DNA of 64,000 nt from Nelumbo lutea (taxonomy: Eukaryota > Streptophyta > Magnoliopsida > Proteales > Nelumbonaceae). Below are positions 10,576 through 21,763 of this stretch, in pieces. Numbering within the stretch: position 1 is the first letter of the stretch; every line of letters begins with the position of its first letter. Location: positions 62,119,655 through 62,183,654 of the forward strand of contig JAKGHH010000005.1 of NCBI GenBank assembly GCA_022828595.1, in the 5' to 3' direction. A program made the position numbers and the translations under genes. The notes below the pieces were generated by a model, which searched no databases, was not told where the DNA came from, and saw only the letters and a program-made list of their open reading frames with translations.

Positions 10576-11161
10576 TAGAGCTGTAAAACGGGCCATGTTG
10601 GGTCAGCACGACATGGCTCTTGTGTGGCCCGTGCAAAGTGCAGGCTTTTCCTCCTTTTTTTAGGATATTTTGGGGGGTCGGCCCAGCCCATGGCCCGAGC
10701 CCACATGGGCTTGTGCCGTGCCACGGGTCGAGCTAGTCTGTGGACCGAGCCTTAGGTTAGGTTGGGTCGTGGACAAGACCAAAACTATTTATTTAATTGA
10801 AAAAAAAAATCTTCAAATTTTTATTTTATATGAATTTGATGTATACAATTGTTTATATATAACAATAATCAAATAAAAAGTATAATAAAATTGAAAATAA
10901 TTATTTATTTTATTAATATATTATATATTATATATATAATAATGTATAAATATATTATATATATTATATATAAATGGGTCGTGCCACGAGCCGCAGGTGG
11001 CATGGCCCGCTCAGTCATGTCATGCCGGCATCGACCTGCCAGACCCAAAACCCCAAGCCCAGCACGACAAATCGTGTCATGCCCAGCATGGCTCATGAAC
11101 CATCATGTCAGGCCGGACCGAGACAACTCAAAATCACAGCACAGCTCGATTTACACCTTTA
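10576..11161. mobile_element. hAT-like non-autonomous element
   Basis: The ends are inverted: TAGAGCTGTAAAACGGGC at 10576 and, reversed from 11161, TAAAGGTGTAAATCGAGC. Flanking 8-mers GTCTGAAT (10568-10575) and GTCTAAAC (11162-11169) match at 6 of 8, which fits an aged hAT target duplication. The inside is GC-rich at both ends (GGGCC and GGCC words) with an AT-rich core of TATATA palindromes at 10840-10975. No transposase was seen. Confidence 0.72.
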
Positions 11162-11675
11162 GTCTAAACAAAATCAATTTGTGATGTTTTAAACATTAAA
11201 AAAAATAAACAAATAAAAATGCGGCATGGAAACCATTGTTTGGTTCAAATAGATTGATAGTTTGATGGCTTTGATCAGTGGATCTCTTGCCAATTCAATG
11301 ATTTTTGGCCTTTTGGGAAAATAGCATTTAAGGGTGAAAAGAAAATTGGTACCCTAATTAGTATCTGAGACAATTGTCCAAGTCAACGATGGTTACAAAA
11401 TCAACTATTTAATTCATAAACTAACTCATATGGAGATGTCATCTATGCTTTTTAGTTCAACTATTAATTAAGCACATTCTTCATATTAATTATTTGAATT
11501 TTAGATATATTATAGTTAAGATAGAAATTGAAAATTAATAAAAGTAAAAGTATGGTTACAAAACGTAAATATTTATTATCCAATTATGACATAATGGGTT
11601 TCTTTAAAAAGTTGGACCATTGGCCCACCATCTAGATAAGAAAATAGCATTGCTTTTGGATTAGTTTGAAATTAA
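11162..11675. other. Gene-free AT-rich DNA
   Basis: No ORF or repeat end that I can name. It may be flanking Helitron-type sequence continuing past the Mutator-like insertion. Confidence 0.5.
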
Positions 11676-12265
11676 GGAAAATTATAGTCGGAGTTGGCTG
11701 TACATTTAAAATTAGCTACAAGTTGGTCCATAAACCAGCAAAACTCTAACAACTGACTCTACATTTCAAATTATAAAAACCCTCGCCATGTCATCGAAGG
11801 CTTATGTGGTTGTTGCCAACATGGGACTTTTAATCCATGTTGCATACAACAAAAAGCTTATACTAAAATTGCCCTTTAATGTTGGGTGATTGGAAAATAA
11901 AAAAAAAAAGTTTTTAGTCTCTCTCTCTCTCTCTCTCTCCCCCTCACAATCTCTCACAGTCATCTTCATCAGCTCAACGACTATGTGATTTAAAAATAAA
12001 TAAATATGGTTTTTGATTTTTGTATTTACACTCTCTATATCAAATTATCTCATTCTCTCTCTATACCTATCATTCACCCCCAATCTCTTTCATTCTCTTT
12101 CTTGGTTGATCTCTCCTTCTCCCTTAATTACTATCATTCTCCCTTAGTTTCTCTCCCGCTCCCTCTCTTATTTTTTTAATGGTATTAATCAGGTCGTATA
12201 AAAGAACATGATACCAATGTTGAGGGAAAATGAGATATTGACCGAAGGGGAGAGTGAGAGAGAGG

Positions 12266-12310
<45 letters not shown>

Positions 12311-12649
12311 AGAGAGGTTTTGATTTGGCTACAGACCGAAGCTGAGAAAGCGGGAGAGACAAAGGGAGTGGAAAACCGAGAGATGACTATGAGAGTGAGA
12401 GAGAAGGGAGGGAGATCAAGAGACAGAGGGAGTGGGAGAGAAACTGAAAACCTATTTTTGATATAGGTTTTTCGTTGTGTCCAACATGGACTAAGAGTCC
12501 CATGTTGGCAATAGCCACATAAGCCTCTGATGACATGGTAAGGGTTTTATAATTTGAAATGTAGAGCCAGTTGTTAGAGTTTTGTTGGTTTCTGGAACAA
12601 CCTACAACCTAGTTTTAAATGTACAGCCGACTTTAACTATAATTTTTCC
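11676..12649. mobile_element. Mutator-like element with ~180-bp terminal inverted repeats
   Basis: The left end starts GGAAAATTATAGTCGGAGTT and the right end, reversed from 12649, GGAAAAATTATAGTTAAAGT. The inverted arms stay alignable for about 180 bp, through ACTCTAACAACTG, TTTCAAATTATAAAA and GCCAACATGGGACT in both. Long TIRs are typical of Mutator-like elements. The flanks (TTTGAAATTA left, TTTAAATTA right) look like a decayed 9-10-bp target duplication. The core is low complexity: CT runs at 11920-11940 and GA/G runs at 12266-12309. No transposase is visible, so it is non-autonomous. Confidence 0.8.
12266..12309. repeat. (GA)n followed by poly-G
   Basis: A perfect GA repeat runs into about ten G. 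The surrounding 70-codon open frame is only this repeat translated. Confidence 0.95.
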
Positions 12650-13907
12650 TTTAAATTATATATTTCATTTACATTATATAAAATATTTTTACTTATCACA
12701 CTTAACTTTTGTTTGTCTATGGTATCATTTGACTCAAACCACTAAATCACCATCTAAAAATAAAAATTGTTTGATTTTTAGGTTGACATTAAACTTTGTA
12801 TTACATTTTCGTCATTGATAAAATTATTTATTATGTATAAAACTTATTTTTATTCATTATAATGAATGCACAATATTAGAGATGTACCCAATATATTATT
12901 TTTAATAAATATATAACATTAGATATGTGCCTAAAATTCTCTATATCTTTTTTTTTTGTGATTCTTTGCATTTTCTATTATTAAATTTTTTTATTATTTG
13001 ACTATGACATCATTTAATTTTCGGGTAGATTTTGAATTTGAAATTCCATTTTCATCATTAAAAAAATATTTCTTAGATTTCATAGTTATTTATTTTAATT
13101 TTTTATTATTTAATTATGGCATTATTTATTAATCCATTTGACCCCAAATGGTCGAATTGATACCCACCCTTAGGAGGGAAGAAAATGGTTTTGTTTTCAA
13201 ATTACTTTTCAAAAATATTTATTTTTATACTATTAAAATTAATATTGTGGGTTTAATTACAAGAACTTAATGATGAGAAAAATACATCTTAAATATAGGA
13301 TTTAATGAGAGAGAATAGGAAAATATTTTTATTTCCATTTGGTTTTAAATTTTGCATTCCATTTCCATCATTAATAAAATTTTCTTATTTATCATACTTA
13401 TTATTATTTAATATGTATGTTAAAAAAATCTCAAATTTTTAATTCCTTTTTTTTCATTTTATCTATTTTTTAATTTTATTATTTAATCATGACAACATGG
13501 ATTAACCCATTTAACTCAAAATGATTTAATTTCTTACCACCACCTAGATGAAAATACTATTTTTGATAGGTGGATTTTAAAAGTATAAGCTTTTATGTTA
13601 TTGGAATTATTAATTTATTAAGTATGGATTTAATTAATAGAACTTAATGATGATAAGAAACAAAAATGACTTAAATATATGATTCAATGAACATGAATGC
13701 ACGTTAATAACTTAAATGTTGGATTTAATGAAAGAGAATTGAATATCTTTAAATTACATCTTCTTAACTCATTTAATATCAAGAACTGATTACCCTATTT
13801 GCCCTCATTTTTATTGTCAATAAATTTAAATATAGAGGCATAAATTTTATCCTCAGAAAATTCCAAAAATATTCTTAAGAACATTCATTCTTTTTAAAGT
13901 AGTATAG
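12650..13907 (-). mobile_element. Helitron-like fragment, reversed
   Basis: Read on the minus strand, it begins at 13907 with TCTATACTACTTTAAAA after an A, like the Helitron 5' ends at 38057 and 45661. It then shares the word order of those elements: a shortened ACTAAAATA stretch, CATCTAGGTGGTGG and a sequence related to CAACCATTTGGGTCAAATGG. No CTAGT 3' end was found on the left, where the Mutator-like element interrupts. No Rep/helicase coding was seen. Confidence 0.5.
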
Positions 13908-13987
13908 ATTTGCTAATTGGGCCATACGGTGCTGGATTAGTTTAACTTAGACCTATTTAGAAATTAACATGGAATAATATTAGTTAT

Positions 13988-13988
<1 letters not shown>

Positions 13989-14032
<44 letters not shown>
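13989..14032. repeat. (AAT)n microsatellite
   Basis: About 14 AAT units. The same place in block B (17309-17350) is AAT units followed by ATC units, so the repeat changed unit after the duplication. Confidence 0.95.
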
Positions 14033-15034
14033 TAATTTGATATAAAACTTAATTAAAATATTTAATTAATGTGAACAACAAAATAGGTTACTACCTAATT
14101 AATTTAAAACTTCAGAAAATTAAAAGTAAAATTATATAATTAATTAATATAAATACGTTATATTAATATAACTACATATAAGATAGTTAACATTTCATCT
14201 ATAACTTATGCAAATTAAAATTACAATTAATTATTATAAAAATAATACTAAAATTAAATACTAATATATGATCACATTAAGTGTTAATATTCATATATTA
14301 ATAATAGTAATTATATAAAACTCAATTAAATGTTAAAATTTAGTAATTTAAGATTAATTATTATTTTTGGCAGAAACAAAATTAATTATTCTTGACCTAA
14401 AATCTGTTTAAATGCTATTTATAATAATTAATACAACTTAAGTTCTAAAGTTAAAAATATTTTAAATTAATCATAGACAAATAAGTTACCCAAAAATAAC
14501 GTTTGGATGGATAGGGACCAGCTCTACCCAAATGAGAATGTCATAACACTTCTACTTCAATTTCGCTTAATAAAATATGTGCATCACAGCACTGATAAGA
14601 GCGCAACAATGACGTGGAGTTAGTGGTTCAAATTTATCCAAAGTTGCAAACGCTTCATCAAACTTCACTTTTTTTTAATAAATGCATAAGTTTTGAAAAA
14701 CAGAAATAAAAAAAAAACAACTAAAAATTTAAAAAACAGTGAAAAAAGGTCTCATATGACCCGGTGCCCGTTTTAATGGATCATTTCACAATGGCCCATT
14801 AAAAATGGGTCTATTTCAACCCATTATGGTTATCATTATAATAATTGAAACTTTTCTTTTGATTCTCTTAAATCGGAGTATAAGTTTTTATTGTTTAACT
14901 CTTGCTTGATGAAACCCATGCAGGAATGGCAACGGGGTGGGGTGGGGTGGGGCGGGTTTTGCCTTACCCCGTAGCCAACCCTGAATTCAAATTCTCTGCC
15001 CTGTTCCAACCCAAAATTCCAATGGGGCTAAAAA

Positions 15035-15571
15035 TAGGGGTGTTCATGGGTCGGGTTGGGTCGGTTTATTGGGGTTTTCCCAACCGATCCGACCTAGTCA
15101 GGTTACCTGAGGTGGAAACCGAAACCGACCCACTGATAGGCCAAACCGACCTGGTCGGTTTGAGCCTGGTTGGATCGGTTTGGGTCGGTTTCGGTTTTGC
15201 TCTTGTACAAAGGGACACTTAATTGAATTCTAATTGTAATTGTCTAATGGGTTGCCTATTTGGTGTAAAAGATTATAGAAAGTTAGAAGCTAGGATAGAT
15301 TGTCTATTCTAATTGTAATTGCCTAATGAGCCTTCTAGTTCTAGTAGAAGACTAGTTATAGTTAAGTAGGAAACTACTCAAACTCGGGATTACCGAACTA
15401 GTAGAAGACTAGTTTGGTTCGGGTCGGGTTGGTTTCGGTTTTCACACAAGAAAACCGAAACCGACTTGATATATCGGTTTATATATTTATCCAACCCGAA
15501 ACCGATCGGTATTAGTGAAAACCCGCCCGACTTGAGTTGGGTCGGGTTGGGCATTCTTATGAACAGCCCTA
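15035..15571. mobile_element. hAT-like element inserted in block A
   Basis: Ends are TAGGGGTGTTCATGG and, reversed, TAGGGCTGTTCATAA. A perfect 8-bp target duplication GCTAAAAA flanks it (15027-15034 and 15572-15579). The matching place in block B, about 19450, has a single GCTAAAAA, which is the empty site. The inside is made of GGGTCGGGTT and ACCGAAACCGAC words without an ORF of interest. Confidence 0.9.
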
Positions 15572-16440
15572 GCTAAAAATCTTAACCCCGTCCCCATCCC
15601 CATGGGGAACAAGGATCCTCGACTTTGCCCTACCCTGCCTTGGTCATTCTTACTTGTAATATAATATATACTATAATAAAATATATATTAGCACATATTA
15701 ATAATTACATATATATTAGGTCTTAAAATATAGTAGGGGCAGGGTGGACAAATACCGTCCCCGACACTAGAGTTTTGGGTTTTCCTCGAACCCGCCCTGA
15801 AACCCAATCAATGTTAAAAAAACCCGCCCCGATCAGGGCGGGGCAGAACCTCACAGGAAAGGGTGAAATTGCCATCTCTAGACCATTGCATGGGTCCCAT
15901 TAGTTTTAATATATAGATATAGAAGCACAAAGCCGAAGGGCCAGTCTAAGAGGGCTAAACCTTCGGTTGAATCACTTTATTTAGTTTCTTTGGCCACTAA
16001 AAGAAGTTTCATGGAAGGCCCTTTTTTTTCGCTGAAATCAGGGCTACAAGTTAGGTCGGATTGAGGCCAACCCTAGCCCAACCCTAAGTTCTAGACCCCC
16101 AACCCTAACCTTAACCCAACCTGACCTTCAACCTGATCTACCCAACCCTAAGTTCCAAAAGTCAGAACTCATAAGTGAAAAGATGCTACATCAAAACCCT
16201 CTCAAACGGATATTAATATTGGGGTTGTATGCCCTTTTACTTTAAGCTTATCCAACACAACCTAAATTGGGTACCCGATTTGAAGATGTAGACAACATGG
16301 GTTTTGGGCAATTGGGCCATTGAATGAGTCTATTTAAATTTTAATGAATGCTTAACAAATCCACCCAAACTACTTTATTTGACTTCTTAAATAAAAAAAT
16401 GTAATTCACACCAATCTGACTTCTTAAAAGTTAGAAGCCT

Positions 16441-16924
16441 TTAAGCAAGGTTTAAAGTATCAAAAACTTAAGGTGTATCGGAAAGATAATTTTAAGAGAC
16501 GTATCGGGATACGCTTTGGATACGTATAGATATGGACGAAAAATCAAGATACGCATAAATATGCCTAAAATACTCAAATAAATCCTAAAAATATATTAAT
16601 AACGATAGTTACGAGTTTTATATGATTGTAAATAAGTTATTTAAAAGTAGAAAACTATAATTTAATGGTCTATATAAAATTCTAGATATCATGACACACT
16701 TAGTAACTATTCACAAATGATGGAATAACTAAAACATGAAAAAACAAAAAAAAACTAAAATGTATATTGATATATATTAGTTTTAAAACAATCAATATAA
16801 TTTATTGTTATATTTATTAATACATAAATTTTAATAATTAATTCTAACATTTATTGATAAGCGTACACTAAAAAAAAGAGAATTTATTTAAAAATAAAAA
16901 TGCATAAACCTATAACAAGCAAAT
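16441..16924. other. Gene-free spacer between duplicated blocks
   Basis: The start (AAGGTTTAAAGTATC at about 16448, with GTATCGGGATACG) resembles the ends of the small TIR element at 48034-48258, so it is likely a scrap of that family. The remainder is AT-rich with no gene. Confidence 0.5.
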
Positions 16925-17035
16925 GGGCGTGGCTTAGTGGTGAACCTCTAGTTGTTAAAGCCTAATGTCTAAGGTTCAAATCTTGCTATTGCTAAGTTTG
17001 TATTTCTTTACTAAATAATAATAATAATAATAATT
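16925..17035 (+). mobile_element. tRNA-derived SINE candidate
   Basis: GGGCGTGGCTTAGTGGT holds a polymerase III A box (TGGCTTAGTGG, 16930-16940), and GGTTCAAATCT (16973-16983) fits a B box 33 bases later. The region ends in an AAT run (about 17018-17033), a simple tail as in SINEs. It cannot be folded as a normal tRNA cloverleaf, so a SINE head is more likely than a tRNA gene. No target duplication was found. Confidence 0.5.
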
Positions 17036-18393
17036 TAAAAAGATGAAAACACTTAAAAGTATAAAAAAATACAAAAAAAAAAATTGTAGAAAAGATTTAA
17101 GCACATCTCTGATCGTATTTGCCCTCATTTTTTTGTCAATAAATTTAAATATAGAGGCACAAATTTTGTCTTTAGAAAATTCCAAAAATATTCTTAAGAC
17201 CATTCGTGCTTTTAAAGTAGTATAGATTTGCCAATTGGGCCATTAGGTGGTGTATTAGCTTAACTTAGACCTATTTAGGAATTAACATGGAATAATATTA
17301 GTTATTGAATAATAATAATAATCATCATCATCATCATCATCATCATAATAATATGATTTGATATAAAATTTAATTAAAATCTTTAATTAACGTGAACAAC
17401 AAACTAGGTTACTACCTAATTAATTTAAAACTTCAGAAAATTAAAAGTATAATTAATTAATTAATATAAATACGTTATATTAATATTAGTTAACATTTCA
17501 TCTATAACTTATGCAAATTAAATACTAATATATGATCACATTAAGTTAAGTGTTAATATTCATATATTAATAATAGTAATTATATTAAACTCAATTAAAT
17601 GTTTAAATTTAGTAATTTAAAATTAATTATTATTTATGGCAGAAACAAATTTAATTATTCTTGACTAAAATCCATTTAAATGCTATTTATAATAATTACA
17701 TACAACTTAAGTTCTGGAGTTAAAAATATTTTAAATTAATCATAGACAAATAAGTTACCCAAAAATAACATTTGGATGGATAGGGACCTGCGCTACCCAA
17801 TTGAGAATGTCATAACACTTCTACTTCAATTTCACTTAATAAAATCTGTGCATAAAGAACAGATCAGAGCGGAGCAATGACGTGGAGTTATTGAACAGGT
17901 TTGAGGTTTCAAACTCTTCAAAAGTTGCAGGTTTTTTGAGCCTTAGAAGGTATATTTTGGGTTAAAAAGATTCAAATCTACAAGTTTCAGATGTTTTCAA
18001 GTTCTAAACTCTGAATGAAAATTTTCAGATTATCTTACAAAGCTATAAACATTTTAGACTTTTAACGGTTCAAACTTCACTTTTTTTAATAAATGCACAA
18101 GTTTTGAAAAAAAAAAACAACTAAAAAATTTAAAAACAGTGAAAAAGGTCTCATATGGTCGGGTCGACACGGTGCCCATTTTAATGTCCGGGTGAAGAAG
18201 ATGATAGGAACAATTCATACACACAAGTTCACAATGGCCCATTAAAAATGGGTATAATAATTGGACCTTTACTTTTGATTCTCTTAAATCGGAATATAAA
18301 TTTTTATTGTTTAAGTCTTGGTTGATGAAACCCATGTGTCGCAAAGGAATGGCAACGGAGTGGGGCAGAGTCGGGTTTTGCCTACCCCGTAAT

Positions 18394-19390
18394 TAGGGGT
18401 GGCAATTTTTCACCCAACCCGCCCATTTATTTGGCGGGTTGTGTGATCAACCCATCACCTAATCTGTCTATTTAAATGGGTTGGGTTGGGGATAACTATT
18501 GGATTAACCATTATAGATATAAGTATTAATTCCTTAGCCTTTTTTTTTTAATTTCTTCGTTTGAATTAAATAATTTATAATTAATGCATTAACTTTCTAT
18601 TAATTATTGACTAAATTTAGTTTTGTCTTGAATCAACATACTTCACCCAACATAAATCCAAATCAATTTGACCCAAGTTCAGACCAGTTCAACGCGACCT
18701 GAGCCGATCTGGGTCTATTCGAATCTGAAATAGACCCCGAGTGGGATGGTTCAGTACTGCTTACTCTGCCCGGCTTGGGTCGTTCGGTCCAACCAGTATT
18801 CACACAGCCCGACCAGACCCGACACAAGATTCAGGTCGACTTGAATTCGAAGTAGACCCCGGGCAGGATGGTTCGGTACTGCTTGCTCTGTCTGGTTTGG
18901 ATCGTCTTGTCCAACCACTATCCACACAATCCGACAGGACCTAATACAAGCATATTCGGGTCGACCCGAATTCAAAATAGGCCACAGACGAGATGGTTCG
19001 ATGTTAGATTTCTCTGCCTGGTTTGAGTCGTCCATTCAACTAGTATTCACACAACCCGACCTGAATATGGACTGACCCGATTTACTTACGTTGACCCGCT
19101 ACGAGTTAGTTGGTTTGGTTCCAAACCCGTGCACAAGCTTGATATGGTCCAGTCCGATCCGACCGGACTGATCTAGTTCTAAGATAATCCAATTAGATAG
19201 TTTAAGTTGGTCTGATCGGTTTGAACCTAAGTGGTTCGGTCAAACCCAAAATCTGAACATAGTCAAATGGCTTCGCCGCTTGTATAAAAATAACATGCAT
19301 GTAATATGATTTGAACCTTCACTACTTGTGTAGAGCGCGTTAGATGGATTGGATTGAAGATCAACCCAACTTGCCCAATTGCCACCGCTA
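18394..19390. mobile_element. hAT-like element inserted in block B
   Basis: Ends are TAGGGGTGGCAATT and, reversed, TAGCGGTGGCAATT. The flanking 8-mers CCCGTAAT (18386-18393) and CCCGTAGT (19391-19398) match at 7 of 8. Block A has the uninterrupted site CCCCGTAGCC near 14968. It carries a three-unit tandem repeat (18720-19075) and no transposase. Confidence 0.88.
18720..19075 (+). repeat. ~122-bp tandem repeat, three units
   Basis: Units start near 18732, 18853 and 18977, each with the order TAGACCCCG, GATGGTTC, TCTGCC and a following GTATTCACACA-like or CACACAATCC word. The third unit is the most diverged. It lies inside the hAT-like element. Confidence 0.8.
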
Positions 19391-19967
19391 CCCGTAGTCG
19401 ACCCCAAATTCAAATTCCTTGCCTCGTCCCAACCCAAAATCCCGATGAGGCTAAAAATCTTAAGCTCATCCCCATCCCCATAGGGAACAAGGATCCCCGA
19501 CATTGCCCTACCCCGCCCCAATCACTTTTACTTGTATACATATTAATTAATTTTTTTTAAACCTACCTAGAACTATTTTATATAATGCAATATAATATAT
19601 ACTATAATAAAATATATATTAGCATACATTAATAATTATATATATAATGTTTTAAAATATAGTTGGGGCAGGGTGGACAAATACCGTCCCCGACCCTAGA
19701 GTTTTGGGTTTTCCTCGAACCCGCCCTGAACCCCAATCAATGGTAAAAAAACCCGCCCCAGTTAGGGCGGGGTGGGCCCCCACGAGAATGGGTGAAATTG
19801 CCATCTCTAGGCCATTGCATGGGTCCCATTAGTTTTAATATATAGGTATAGAAGCACAAAGCCGAAGGGCCCGTCAGAGAGGACTGAACCTTCGGTTGAA
19901 TCACTTTATTTAGTTGCTTTGGCCGCTAAAAGAAGCTTCATGGAAGTCCCTTTTTTTTTGCTGAAAT

Positions 19968-20462
19968 TAGGGTTGCAAGTTGGGCTGGGTTAGGTCGGGT
20001 TGAGGCCAAACCTAGCCCAACCCTAAGTTCTAAACCCCTAACCCAACTTGACCTTCAACATGATCTATCCAACCCTAACCCTAACCTAATTAAATTCTTC
20101 AACCATAACCCAACCCAACCCAATCCGAAATTGACTTCGGGTTGGGCTGGGCTTGAAGAGATGGAGAATACAGTATTCAAAAATCATAAAATATGTTATT
20201 AAGGTTTTAGTCATTTCATTTAGGATTAAGTGAAGTGATTATCTTAAAAGAAAGGCATGATAATATGTAGTGAGGGCTATACAACTATCGTACATCTAAA
20301 AAAATCAATGTGTGATATATAATATATATAATATATATATTTATATATGATATACACTATAAAACTGGGTTCGGGTTGAGTTGGGATGCCCAAGGGTCAA
20401 CCCTAACCCAACCCAATTTTTTTGGGTTTGGTTAGGGCCAACCCAGCCAAGTTGCAGCCTTA
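19968..20462. mobile_element. hAT-like element with perfect 8-bp target duplication
   Basis: Ends are TAGGGTTGCAAGTTGGGC and, reversed, TAAGGCTGCAACTTGGC. GCTGAAAT occurs on both sides (19960-19967 and 20463-20470). Telomere-like CCCTAACC words inside belong to its low-complexity termini. Block A keeps the left target copy (16031-16038) and about 110 bp of the element. Confidence 0.9.
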
Positions 20463-20660
20463 GCTGAAATACAGTTAAGTTGGGTCTTTTTATATTTTTC
20501 ACCAAACATTATTTATGGGCTGTCTGGGTGCGGCCCCACTTCACAAAGCCAAAAGCGTGAAAGCTCTCCAAATAGGCACTAAAGGCCCCTTTGGTAGCAC
20601 TTCAGTAGTGTTGATGAGCTGCATTTAATGAATCACTTCTAAGAAGCTACCAAAAGTCAA

Positions 20661-21763
20661 GGTTTTTAAAAATGAATCGGAAATAGAACCGGTAAGGGGA
20701 TCGGTTTCCGGTTAAGCGGTTCAACCATCCGGGTCAAATGGTTTGACTTGTCATATCATAAATAAATTAAAAATAAAATATATATTTATAAATAAAAATC
20801 TACAAATAAAAAATAATTGCAAAACAGGGGCTTCACATCGGTCAAAAGAATCGATTGATTCTTTGAACTCTAGGATAGATCACCATCACTAGCAAAAGTT
20901 TTGGATGTACCCAAAGAAGAATCCACGCCGCCATCCCCTCCTAGAATCCATTGGAGCCAACACCACCCACCACAACGGCAGCTTAATCATAGCCAACACC
21001 TTCTAGAATCTGATCACCTGTAAGCAGTGCGGGGCAGGATGGATAAGAAAAAAAGTGGCGAGAAGGAGACAAATGGAGGGAGGAAGGGGGACTTGTTTCA
21101 ATTGATCCACCTTCTCTTGCAAGGCAATAACCTTCCTGATAACCTTCTTCCACTCCCTAACCCTAAAATCAATGTCTCGAACTAAACCCAGCCAAAAAAG
21201 CAAAACCATTAGAGTCTCATTCACTTCGCATCCATAGGAACCAAATCCACCATCTCCCTCATCGAAATCCGCTGTTCAACTTCATCTACCTCTTTCTTAA
21301 TCTCAACAATTTTCTTCACGCTCTTTCTAACCAAGAATCCCCATAAATAGCTCTGAATCTTCAAAGCAGCAGTCAGTCGTTTCTCCTCCGACACGAAGTG
21401 AATCAGAATAGAAATGACGTTCATAGACGGCAACTTCATGTGATGCCGAATGGGGATGATGCGGGGATTCGGCAAGTAGTAGCAAGGGTGAGTTCATTTT
21501 TGTTCTAACCCTAACGTAAGGCTGGAATCGGGGGATTGGGGACATGAATGGCATTTTTTCAAATGAGGGGAAATGAATTTTGCTACTCACGAAATGCTGC
21601 TTGGATCAAATGGTTTAGCGGTTTGACTGCCTGAGTCAACGGTTATTTAACTTTTTCAACATTTTTTAATAAATAATGATTTATAGTAAAACAAAACCCA
21701 AGGGGCTGAACGGTTATTGGTTTTTCCGATCTGATCATCCGGTCCGGTCCAATTTTGAAAACC
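20661..21763. mobile_element. Candidate TIR element carrying a host gene fragment
   Basis: The left end starts GGTTTTTAAAAATGAATCGG and the right end, reversed, GGTTTTCAAAATTGGACCGG. Both are followed by CCGGT-type words and then by AAACCATTTGA-like sequence, so the similarity extends inward. I could not find a clear target duplication. The inside includes a BAG-domain fragment on the minus strand. This arrangement is like Pack-type transposons, which pick up gene pieces, but it could also be two separate repeat scraps flanking a pseudogene. Confidence 0.5.
21003..21475 (-). pseudogene. BAG-domain (IQ + BAG co-chaperone) gene fragment, broken
   Basis: Two minus-strand frames together read like a plant BAG5-type protein. 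The first (21475-21221) gives ISILIHFVSEEKRLTAALKI and FLVRKSVKKI, an IQ-like calmodulin-binding motif, then VDEVEQRISMREMVDLV, the start of the BAG helix bundle. The second (from about 21224 to 21003) continues with NETLMVLLFWL and ALQEKVDQL, the later BAG helices that contact Hsp70. The frames meet at a one-base shift around 21222. The N-terminal part upstream (to about 21590) is in a different frame again. BAG proteins are Hsp70 nucleotide-exchange partners; this fragment lacks a full protein and has low-complexity surroundings. Identification rests on motif order, not on a search. Confidence 0.7.

Larger units (their letters stand above)
13795..16440 (+). repeat. Tandem duplication, block A
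   Basis: Block A aligns in the same direction with 17117-22276. Matching landmarks are: TTTGCCCTCATTTTT (13797 and 17116), GGAATGGCAACGG (about 14925 and 18345), ACAAATACCGTCCCCGAC (about 15748 and 19678), TAGAAGCACAAAGCCGAAGG (about 15920 and 19850) and GGGGTTGTATGCCC (about 16222 and 22065). Divergence is moderate with many indels. Block A has its own hAT insertion (15035-15571) and lacks about 2 kb present in block B beyond 16152. Confidence 0.85.

Noticed and set aside
10840..10975. TATATA palindromes as a possible replication or matrix-attachment site
   Set aside because: Explained as the AT-rich core of a hAT-like element; no further evidence.
12254..12466. 70-codon Arg/Glu-rich ORF
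   Set aside because: It is a translated GA repeat inside the Mutator-like element.
20030..20110. CCCTAACC words resembling telomere repeats (also near 16083)
   Set aside because: Only a few irregular units within the ends of a hAT-like element bounded by GCTGAAAT; no array.
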